Shown here in pieces: positions 38,021 through 45,975 of a stretch of 64,000 nt of DNA. The notes below the pieces were generated by a model that was not told where the DNA came from, did no database searches, and worked only from the letters and a program-made list of their open reading frames with translations. Within the stretch, counting starts at the first letter, position 1. Each line of letters begins with the position of its first letter. Position numbers and translations under genes: made by a program. The stretch is from Mastigocoleus testarum BC008 (GTDB lineage: Bacteria; Cyanobacteriota; Cyanobacteriia; Cyanobacteriales; Nostocaceae): the NCBI RefSeq assembly GCF_001456025.1, contig NZ_LMTZ01000035.1:1-64000 (forward strand). The letters run 5' to 3'.

Positions 38021-39475
38021 ATGTCCATCAGCACAACCGTAAAAACCATCCAAGATATCATGCGTATTGATGAAGGCGTTGACGGTGACGCGCAACGCAT
38101 TAGTCAGTTAACTTGGATGATTTTTCTCAAGGTTTTTGATGACAGGGAAACGGAATATGAGACTTTTGAGGATGATTATGTTTCGCCTTTACCGGAGGAG
38201 TTACGCTGGCGAAATTGGGCTGCTAATGCGGAAGGAATAACTGGAGATGAGTTACTAGAGTTTGTTAATAACCAGCTATTCCAGACACTAAAAAATCTTA
38301 ATTTAGATGAGTTATCTGACCCCAAAAGGCGCATTATTCGAGATGCTTTTGAAGATGCTTTCAATTTTATGAAAAATGGCACTTTAATGCGCCAGGTGAT
38401 TAATAAACTCAATGAAATTGATTTCAATAATTCTAAAGATAAGCAGCTTTTCGGGGATATTTACGAACAAATTCTCAAAGATTTGCAAAGTGCGGGGAAT
38501 GCAGGAGAATATTATACGCCTCGTGCTGTAACGCAGTTTATGGTGGATATGCTTAAACCGCGTTTGGGTGAAAGAATTTTAGATCCTGCTTGCGGTACTG
38601 GTGGTTTTGTGACTTGTGCTTTGGAATTTTTGAAAAAGCAGATCAAAACTGTTGAAGATAAGGAGAAAATACAACGGTTAATTATGGGGGTGGAGAAAAA
38701 GCCTTTACCCCATCTGCTGTGTATTACCAATATGTTATTGCATGAGGTAGAAGTACCGGAAATTCGTCACGATAATACTTTGGCGCGTCCGCTGCGAGAT
38801 TACAAACCCTATGAAAAAGTAGATGTAATTGTCACTAATCCGCCCTTTGGTGGGAAAGAAGAAGACGGGATTGAAAGTAATTTTCCTAGCGCTTACCGTA
38901 CCAAAGAAACAGCAGATTTATTCTTAGTATTAATTATGCATCTGTTGGTTAATGGCGGACGAGCGGGAATTGTTTTACCTGATGGGACGCTGTTCGGGGA
39001 AGGTGTAAAGACGCGGATTAAAGAAAAGTTGTTAGACGAGTGCAATTTACATACAATTGTCCGCTTACCCAACGGTGTTTTTAATCCTTATACAAGTATC
39101 AAAACTAATTTATTGTTTTTTACCAAAGGTGAACCGACAAAAGAAATTTGGTATTACGAACATCCTTACCCACCTGGTTATAAATCATATTCCAAAACCA
39201 AACCGATACGTATTGAAGAATTTGCACCAGAGAAAGCTTGGTGGGATAACCGCCAGGAAAATGAGTTTGCTTGGAAGGTTTCGGTAGAAGAAATTAAAGC
39301 TAATGGCTACAACTTAGATATAAAAAACCCCTATCAGGAAAAAGAAAACCACAGAGATTTAGGGGAAATGTTAGCAGATTACCAGGAATTGATGGCAGGG
39401 TTAAGTGAAACGCGGAATTTGTTAAAAGCTGAGTTGATGTCGGCTTTGTCGAGAAATGATGATGGGATGATGTGA
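38021..39475 (+). CDS. hsdM: Type I N6-adenine DNA methyltransferase, M subunit
   Basis: This 484-residue protein has the HsdM_N helical domain (about residues 8-150), then the class gamma methyltransferase core with SAM motif ILDPACGTGGFVTCAL near 187 and catalytic NPPFGGKE near 273. It carries YTPRAVTQFMVDML just before the core, as type I M subunits do. With HsdS it methylates adenine in both halves of a split recognition site, protecting the host DNA. It lies 160 bp after hsdR and 137 bp before hsdS, in the same direction. It is full length and appears intact. Confidence 0.95.
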   Translation: MSISTTVKTIQDIMRIDEGVDGDAQRISQLTWMIFLKVFDDRETEYETFEDDYVSPLPEELRWRNWAANAEGITGDELLEFVNNQLFQTLKNLNLDELSDPKRRIIRDAFEDAFNFMKNGTLMRQVINKLNEIDFNNSKDKQLFGDIYEQILKDLQSAGNAGEYYTPRAVTQFMVDMLKPRLGERILDPACGTGGFVTCALEFLKKQIKTVEDKEKIQRLIMGVEKKPLPHLLCITNMLLHEVEVPEIRHDNTLARPLRDYKPYEKVDVIVTNPPFGGKEEDGIESNFPSAYRTKETADLFLVLIMHLLVNGGRAGIVLPDGTLFGEGVKTRIKEKLLDECNLHTIVRLPNGVFNPYTSIKTNLLFFTKGEPTKEIWYYEHPYPPGYKSYSKTKPIRIEEFAPEKAWWDNRQENEFAWKVSVEEIKANGYNLDIKNPYQEKENHRDLGEMLADYQELMAGLSETRNLLKAELMSALSRNDDGMM

Positions 39476-39540
39476 TTATGTGATGTTAGGGAAGCGTTGC
39501 GTAAGCAATTGTGGTTATGCTCCGAAGCAAAAAATGAATT

Positions 39541-39600
39541 TTTTTTTCATCACCTCCTCACCCCATCATCTCCTCATCTCCTCATCTTCTCATCAATACT
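39541..39600. repeat. CTCATC simple repeat before hsdS
   Basis: Repeated TCATCTCCTCATC units fill the gap between hsdM and hsdS. Copy number changes here would move the hsdS start relative to its promoter but not alter its frame. Confidence 0.6.
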
Positions 39601-39612
39601 TCAATCAAAACT

Positions 39613-41343
39613 ATGAATACAAAAACCTTCTTCCAAGACTTTGAATTATTCGCTGATGCGCCGAATGGAGTGGAGAAATTACGGGAATTGATTTTGCAAT
39701 TGGCGGTACAGGGTAAGTTAGTTCCGCAAAATCCTGATGATGAACCCGCTTCGGTTTTGTTGGAGAAGATAAAGAAGGAGAAGGAACGGTTAATTAAGGA
39801 AGGGAAGATTAAGAGGTCGAAGTCTTTATCACCTGTTGATGTGGATGAGATAGCTTTTGGTTTACCACATGGTTGGGAGTGGGTGAGACTTGGAGAAGTA
39901 ACAAGAAAATTGGGTGCAGGTAGTACGCCTAAAGGTGGAAAAAAAGTATATCAAAAAACAGGTATAAAGTTTCTACGTTCTCAAAATGTGTGGAATGATG
40001 GACTTCGTATAGAAAATGTTGCTTATATTCCACTGCAAATTCATCAACGAATGAGTGGTACTCATGTCGAACCAGGAGATATTCTTTTGAATATTACTGG
40101 TGCGTCTATAGGTAGAAGTAGTGTTGTTCCAGATAATTTTGATGAAGGTAATGTTAGTCAACACGTTGCAATTGTCAGGCTAATAGACAAAAGTATTAGG
40201 TGTTTTATTCACATATCTCTAATTTCCTCCTATGTACAAAATTTAATTATGGGAGTACAAGTTGGAATTTCTCGTGAAGGTTTAAGTATGTCGAGTCTCA
40301 AAGACTTCTTAATTCCTTTGCCACCGTTCCATGAAGCTAAACGTATCGTCGCCAAAGTAGACGCACTGATGAAACTATGCGACGAATTGGAAACACGACA
40401 GCAAAAAAAGCGCGATCGCATTCTCAAATTAGGACAAGTCGCAACTACCAAACTCATCACCCCCAGCACACCAGAATCCTTTAAACAGCACTGGAAAACT
40501 ATCAGCGACAACTTCGACTTACTTTACAGCACCCCCGAAAATGTCAGTCAACTGCGTCAAGCAATCCTTCAACTAGCTGTCATGGGTAAGTTAGTTCCGC
40601 AAAATCCTGATGATGAACCCGCTTCGGTTTTGTTGGAGAAGATAAAGGAAGAGAAGGAAAGGTTAATTAAGGAAGGGAAGAATAAGAAGTCGAAGAAGTT
40701 ACCACCTGTTGATGTGGGTGAGATGGCTTTTGAGGTTCCGCAGGGTTGGGAGTGGGTGAGGTTAGGAGAACTTACAATTTTTGGTCCTAGAAATGGATAT
40801 TCTCCAAAGCCTGTTGAATACCTTACATCAGTAAAAACTTTAACCTTAAGTGCTACAACGTCGGGAAAATTTGATAGCCAACACTTCAAATATATAGACA
40901 AGCAAATCGAGCCAGATTCACACTTATGGCTCGAGAATCAAGACCTTCTTATTCAAAGAGCAAATAGTCTCGAATATGTTGGTGTAGCTGCTATTTATAA
41001 AGGTAATGCTAAAGAATTTATTTATCCTGATCTAATGATGAAAATACGTTTTCCAAAGTATTTGGATATAAATTATTTATACCAGACAATCAATAGCAAA
41101 AGTTCAAGAAGATTTTTAAGAGAAAGAGCATCTGGTACTTCAGGTAGTATGCCAAAAATAAATCAATTGACAGTGAATAGTCTGCCAATTCCTTTACCAT
41201 CCCTCACCGAACAACACCGCATCGTCACCAAAGTAAACCAACTGATGAAACTATGCGATGAACTAGAAGCGAAGCTAACCCAGTCCATCAGCGATAGAGA
41301 TAAATTGATGTCAGCAGCAGTGCGTCAGGTTTTAGCAGCGTGA
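39613..41343 (+). CDS. hsdS: Type I specificity subunit HsdS
   Basis: The 576-residue protein has two target-recognition domains (about residues 75-240 and 375-545), each recognising one half of a bipartite site, separated by conserved helical spacers. Each half begins with the same module: LILQLAVQGKLVPQNPDDEP near residue 28 and ILQLAVMGKLVPQNPDDEP near 319, followed by GWEWVRLGE. The two modules share an almost identical 64-bp DNA stretch at 39711-39774 and 40584-40647, a natural site for domain exchange. The recognition sequence cannot be read by eye. The gene ends 20 bp from the convergent tnsC stop. Confidence 0.94.
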   Translation: MNTKTFFQDFELFADAPNGVEKLRELILQLAVQGKLVPQNPDDEPASVLLEKIKKEKERLIKEGKIKRSKSLSPVDVDEIAFGLPHGWEWVRLGEVTRKLGAGSTPKGGKKVYQKTGIKFLRSQNVWNDGLRIENVAYIPLQIHQRMSGTHVEPGDILLNITGASIGRSSVVPDNFDEGNVSQHVAIVRLIDKSIRCFIHISLISSYVQNLIMGVQVGISREGLSMSSLKDFLIPLPPFHEAKRIVAKVDALMKLCDELETRQQKKRDRILKLGQVATTKLITPSTPESFKQHWKTISDNFDLLYSTPENVSQLRQAILQLAVMGKLVPQNPDDEPASVLLEKIKEEKERLIKEGKNKKSKKLPPVDVGEMAFEVPQGWEWVRLGELTIFGPRNGYSPKPVEYLTSVKTLTLSATTSGKFDSQHFKYIDKQIEPDSHLWLENQDLLIQRANSLEYVGVAAIYKGNAKEFIYPDLMMKIRFPKYLDINYLYQTINSKSSRRFLRERASGTSGSMPKINQLTVNSLPIPLPSLTEQHRIVTKVNQLMKLCDELEAKLTQSISDRDKLMSAAVRQVLAA

Positions 41344-41363
41344 AAATTAATCAAATCACACCC

Positions 41364-42257
41364 TTATAAAGAACTTTGTGCAGCTAAGGGAGTTCCATCA
41401 ATTCTTTTATCAAAATCTAAAACATGATTTTTCTCTGCTTTAGTTCGTAATTCTGATAACACTTCACCAATTTTACCAATTTGATGAATAACTATTTGCC
41501 CTTTATTTTTACCAGAAGCTTCTAGAACCAACATCCCGAATTCTTCCCAGTCTTCAATTAAGTAAAGCTGAGAATCCACAAACACTAACTTAGATGTGAA
41601 TAAAGAAGGTTTATATTCTCTTTCCTCTAAAAAACTGATTACCTTTCGTATTTCTTGCAATGACAGCTTTTCTCGAGCCCGAAAGCGGTTGTAAACTTGC
41701 TCATCACGCTTGATTACCGTATCTAGACGGTCAGTCCCTACCAAAATTACGGGAATTTCCAATTTATCAAAAATATCACGTACCTCTGCAAAAGTTTTAG
41801 GTTTGAGACGGTCAGCTTCATCAATAATTACCATTTCTACCGCACAACTTTTTAATACGTGGAAAGCCCTGTTTCTAATCTCTGCGACTGTTCCTTTGAC
41901 TGCTTGGTACTTCAAATATTCGAGAATCATACTGAATAATTCCCTTGCACCGCACTCTTGGGGAATTTGAATATAAACAACAGGAACAGTAGGGGGTTTT
42001 CCATATTTTTGCTTGGGCTTATGCCTTAACCTGTAAGCATCACAACCCATTGTTTTACCCGTTCTCGATTCACCTACAACCCTTCCAGACTGACGTGATT
42101 GACGCTTTCCTTCCAGCCAGTCATGAAGATTTTTGACTTGCTCTAAAGGCACAAAAGTCTTGCGGTTTAAACGTTGAATTTCTGCTTGAAGTTTTTCATT
42201 ATTAGCAGGAATTGCACCCAACTGTTTAGCAACTACCTGAGCTTGTTTATCTGTCAT
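41364..42257 (-). CDS. tnsC: TnsC AAA+ regulator with replaced C-terminus
   Basis: Residues 1 to about 194 follow V-K TnsC: the QVKNLHDWLEGKR helix, Walker A GESRTGKT (62-69), Walker B IIDEAD (144-149), sensor ILVGTDRLD (171-179), and the motif KRDEQVYNRFRA (183-194). From there to residue 297 the sequence (REKLSLQEIRKVISFLEE and on) is not what I remember of TnsC, whose last 80 residues complete the AAA+ lid and contact neighbours in the filament. The break corresponds to about base 41676. TnsC normally polymerises on DNA and links TniQ-Cas12k to TnsB. A fusion by deletion is likely. The gene starts right after the tnsB stop, as in the native operon. Confidence 0.85.
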   Translation of the reverse strand: MTDKQAQVVAKQLGAIPANNEKLQAEIQRLNRKTFVPLEQVKNLHDWLEGKRQSRQSGRVVGESRTGKTMGCDAYRLRHKPKQKYGKPPTVPVVYIQIPQECGARELFSMILEYLKYQAVKGTVAEIRNRAFHVLKSCAVEMVIIDEADRLKPKTFAEVRDIFDKLEIPVILVGTDRLDTVIKRDEQVYNRFRAREKLSLQEIRKVISFLEEREYKPSLFTSKLVFVDSQLYLIEDWEEFGMLVLEASGKNKGQIVIHQIGKIGEVLSELRTKAEKNHVLDFDKRIDGTPLAAQSSL

Positions 42258-42259
42258 TT

Positions 42260-43291
42260 TTAAAATCCGTAATCTTCTCGCATTTGTTCGTAATCAAAAA
42301 CCTCCAGCATTTCTGCTCCTGGCTTGCTTTCATTTGCTGTCACTTCTACTTCTTCCTCCACCTCAACAGGTAAAGGTTGCTTAGTTTTTTTCAGTTCGGC
42401 TTGTTCCGCTTTCTGACGTTCTTTTTTAGTTTTCTTTTTAGTGACAAAAGTTTCTCGCTCCCTGACTTCTGCCAAAATTGAGCGATTACTGATTGTTTTA
42501 CCGACCTCCCGTATCTTGCGGCTAGTAGCTTTCGCCTCATCTAGAGACAGTTCCTCTGTTTCCAAATCTTGAGCATAAGCGCGGGCGAGAAATACCTCTT
42601 TACCCCTTTCTTGGCGATAAACCAAAATGGTTGTGATATCTCTGGGGTCATAACGTAATACAACACTTTCACCTGCATAACCTGCTAAAAGGTCACCTCT
42701 GTATGTCAAATTTTCAAATTGTAAATACCCACCTCTATAGATTGAACGCCGGGTTTGCTTCATCAAACAAATATCCAAATCCCGTTGTGAAAAAGTATTA
42801 GGAGTCGCAATTAAACCAGCTTCCCACCTTTGCAAACGAGTTTGATCGCCAGAACGAGCATCAATACTCTGGTTATATTTATCTACAATGAAGCGTACTA
42901 GCAACTTCTCCAACTCCCGTAAATTTATACAAGCTTCCTTCTCTGCTTCTTTGGGACGTTGTTGTACATTTGACCCTGTATATCCGGGCAAAGTAGAAAA
43001 TAATTCAGTGTTAAAAGTTCCAAAAGGACGTTCAACTATTCCACCTTCTGAAGGGCGATCGCGCAAATGACAAACGAACCCTAATTGCACGCCAATTTGC
43101 TGCAAATGATTGGAACGAAAATCTTTACCACCATCAGTATAAAAGTGCTGTGGTAAGCCATAAGTACCCCATTCTTCATGGAGCCCGTATTCAGAGTCAT
43201 AATGTTTGGGCATTATTGCATGACGCAACCCCAAAGCCACAACCTCAGAACTTGGTGCATCAAAACCTAAGTTGATGCCCATAATACATCT
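42260..43291 (-). pseudogene. tnsB: TnsB transposase, C-terminal fragment
   Basis: This is the downstream 341 codons of tnsB. It begins after the shared ACATCTG at 43286-43292 with IMGINLGFDAPSSEVVALGL. It holds the second and third DDE residues (D in HFYTDGGKDF, E in SEGGIVERPFGT), the beta-barrel part with YDPRDITTILVYRQ, a basic linker, and the C-terminal hook DYEQMREDYGF that in ShCAST contacts TnsC. The open frame continues to 43465 inside the inserted element, so a hybrid polypeptide could be made from there, but it lacks the first catalytic Asp and the DNA-binding domains. Confidence 0.93.
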
Positions 43292-43396
43292 GTTACAACA
43301 ACAGCAAAAATGATTTCTACAAAGTAGAAACAACAACAACAATTCCTCCAAAAACTCTGATACAATAGAATAAATAAGGTATTGACAACGTAGAAA

Positions 43397-44503
43397 TTGA
43401 TTAAGGTAGAAACAGCAATAGACCCTCAAACCGGTGAGCAGTTTCGATGCGTCTTTGATACCCAAAGCAATTTACCCGTAGAACCAATTCAAAGATTTCT
43501 AAATTACTGCCACAAGCGAGGATTAGCCGCGAATACAGTCAGCACCTATGCTTACCGACTCGTTGATTTTTGGCGTTGGCTCGAATACAAAGTATTGGAT
43601 TGGACTGAAATTGGTTTGGATGAATTGGCAGATTTCGTTAATTGGTATCTTCTTGGGGGTGAAGTTGAAGTTATTAGTCAAGAAGTTGGAGAAAAAGTCT
43701 CAAAACGAAGTCCTCGAACTGTCAATCAGGCAGTAACGGCAATTCAAGAACTATACTCCTTCCATGCACTTGAAGGTCGAATTGATCAAAAACGATTTAC
43801 CAAACTAGCTCATGGTCGAGGTAAGAGAGGAGGTTTTCTTAGAGGAATTGTTAAAAGTAATCCTCAACAACGTAAACGAATTAAACTCAAACAACCCAAG
43901 GCTTTCCCTGGTTGTCTAAAAGATGAGGAAGTTGTGAGGTTAGTGGAAGCTTGTAAGACTTATAGAGACAGACTAATCCTAATGTTATTGAGAGAAACAG
44001 GAATTCGCCGAGGTGAATTATTAGGTCTTCATCTAGAAGATGTTGAAAACTTGGACGTCAATGGACGCATTCGGATTGTTCGGCGTAGTAATCCAAATCA
44101 GGCTTGGGCTAAGGGAACAGAGCGAGAAATCCCAATTCTCAACAATATGAAAAATGTTCAACAAACATTTGAGGCTTATTTACTAGAAGAATATCCGCCC
44201 CAAGCCGAGCAGTTGGAACATGGAATGCTCTTTGTCAACTTAGAAGGGAAAAATATTGGACATCCCATGTCTGCAACCAGACTAAACAAGTTATTCGACC
44301 AACTGTATTCCCGAACAGGAATTAAGGCGCATCCGCATTTACTCAGGCACACAATGGCAACTAGAATGCTTCAGTCAGGGTATCTCGACGGTTATGTACA
44401 ACAGCTTTTAGGACATAAATCAATTACAACAACTAAAGACATTTACAGCCATATTTTAGATCAGATGACTTTAGAAACTTACTTACAAAGTGAGAGTGAC
44501 TAA
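43397..44503 (+). CDS. tnpA: Tyrosine recombinase, TnpA-like
   Basis: This 368-residue integrase has an N-terminal SAM-like core-binding domain (PIQRFLNYCHKRGLAANTVS) and a catalytic domain with the full set: Arg in GIRRGELLGLH near residue 212, HLLRHTMA near 314, the second His in LLGHKS near 337, and the nucleophile Tyr in TKDIYSHIL near 349. It starts at TTG (43397), because no ATG gives the conserved N-terminus. It shares its last base with the first of the next gene. In Tn554-type elements the TnpA and TnpB recombinases act together at one target. Confidence 0.85.
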   Translation: MIKVETAIDPQTGEQFRCVFDTQSNLPVEPIQRFLNYCHKRGLAANTVSTYAYRLVDFWRWLEYKVLDWTEIGLDELADFVNWYLLGGEVEVISQEVGEKVSKRSPRTVNQAVTAIQELYSFHALEGRIDQKRFTKLAHGRGKRGGFLRGIVKSNPQQRKRIKLKQPKAFPGCLKDEEVVRLVEACKTYRDRLILMLLRETGIRRGELLGLHLEDVENLDVNGRIRIVRRSNPNQAWAKGTEREIPILNNMKNVQQTFEAYLLEEYPPQAEQLEHGMLFVNLEGKNIGHPMSATRLNKLFDQLYSRTGIKAHPHLLRHTMATRMLQSGYLDGYVQQLLGHKSITTTKDIYSHILDQMTLETYLQSESD

Positions 44504-45975
44504 TGAGAGCACAATTATCTGTTGAAACACTACACCAGCAGGTACAAAACTCCCAACTGGATAGGAAAATTATTGATAACGTTTTGATGGAGCAGGATAT
44601 ATGGTTGCTTACAACACTTGGCTATACTGAACAAGAATGCCGAATTCGTGGAAATCACTATCTTTACTTCACAAAGTTTACTTTGCCATGGCTAAAACTG
44701 TTGGCAAAGCTAACAGCCAAAGCAGCAGTCAGAGAAGGTCACTCACTAGGTCGAGTAGCACTCATAGTGAATATTTTAAAGCAGTTGGATAATTTTTTAC
44801 TAGAAGTTGGATGTACCCAACCTCAAACTGTGACTGACCCGCTTTTGCAACAGTTTATAAGCCAGAGTAATAGTAGATACAGAAGGACAACTATACTCTA
44901 TGCAACCAAACTATGGGCAGAAGAACAATGGCTCAAACTTTCATATACTCCTCGTAAAGTCAAACAATCTCACCCAAAAATCGAGACAATTCCAGAAGAA
45001 GTGTTGTATCAAATCTACGAGAAGTTTGACCTATTTCCACCAACTCTAGAAAGATTATTTCGGTTGCAATTGGTGTTGGGGTGTCGAATTGGAGAAATGT
45101 TAACGATGCCACGCCAATGCCTTAAGTTTGAAGGTAATCATTGGTTTTTGTTACGTTGGGTACAAAAACGTAAACACTGGCGATTCTCTCAAATTCATCC
45201 ATTAGTAGCCCAATTAGTCCAAGAACAACAGCGGTTCTTAAACAATCAATTCGGTGATAATTGCGATTTTGAAAATTTGTTCTGCAAAACTTCTGCTGCA
45301 CTAATGGATGGCGCTAAAGCAGGAGGGAGATTTCAAGTAGAACCAGTCTATATCCCACAAGTAATCACTTATTCATCTATATGTGAATGGTTAAAAAGCT
45401 TTAGTCAAGTAGCTTGTTTAAAAGACAAATATGCCAATAAATTCTACTTAACCAGCCATATGTTCCGTCGCACTAAGGCTAGTATTATGGCTCATTGTGA
45501 AGCAGAAGATGAATACATAGCAGCCGTTCTAGGTCATAGCTCTTTGGATATGTTGCCTCATTATCGTCAACATTCCCTTGTTCGGTTAGAGAAAGAAGCT
45601 CAAACTAAAGGTTATGTGGATATGTACGGTCGAATTACCACAATCAAACCCAAAAAACTGCGATATGAAAGATTGGCTGACTTACTGAAAGTCAGCACTC
45701 CCCTAGGAGAATGTCACCGTCCTACGATGCTAGGAGACTGTCAGTATCGCTACGCTTGTTTGGGCTGCATTCACCATCGGGTCACTTTATTCGACAAGCT
45801 ATCCTTAGAAGCTGACATCAAAAATTTAGAACAAGACTTAGAACAAGCTCAGATTGCAGAAAAACAAAGGCGGGTAACTGAAATCCAACGTTTATTACAG
45901 CTACTAAACAACCGTTTGCAAGGCTTGAGAGAACTAGAAAATTTTATAGAAGATGACGCTAATGGGAGCACGTAG
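44503..45975 (+). CDS. tnpB: Tyrosine recombinase, TnpB-like
   Basis: The 490-residue second recombinase has an intact active site: Arg in LGCRIGEMLTMP near residue 195, HMFRRTKAS near 322, LGHSS near 345, and the likely Tyr in MLPHYRQHS near 353. After the catalytic domain a cysteine-rich stretch (CHRP..DCQYRYACLGCIHHR) could bind zinc, followed by a coiled coil of about 60 residues rich in Leu, Glu and Gln. This tail is typical of the larger Tn554-family recombinases. The gene overlaps the next one by 23 bases, so translation is coupled. Confidence 0.84.
   Translation: MRAQLSVETLHQQVQNSQLDRKIIDNVLMEQDIWLLTTLGYTEQECRIRGNHYLYFTKFTLPWLKLLAKLTAKAAVREGHSLGRVALIVNILKQLDNFLLEVGCTQPQTVTDPLLQQFISQSNSRYRRTTILYATKLWAEEQWLKLSYTPRKVKQSHPKIETIPEEVLYQIYEKFDLFPPTLERLFRLQLVLGCRIGEMLTMPRQCLKFEGNHWFLLRWVQKRKHWRFSQIHPLVAQLVQEQQRFLNNQFGDNCDFENLFCKTSAALMDGAKAGGRFQVEPVYIPQVITYSSICEWLKSFSQVACLKDKYANKFYLTSHMFRRTKASIMAHCEAEDEYIAAVLGHSSLDMLPHYRQHSLVRLEKEAQTKGYVDMYGRITTIKPKKLRYERLADLLKVSTPLGECHRPTMLGDCQYRYACLGCIHHRVTLFDKLSLEADIKNLEQDLEQAQIAEKQRRVTEIQRLLQLLNNRLQGLRELENFIEDDANGST

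Noticed and set aside
43292..43465. Extra 58 codons in front of the tnsB C-terminal fragment
   Set aside because: They are read from inside the Tn554-like element (the FCCCCNRC region) and do not belong to TnsB. The fragment should be taken from 43291 downward.
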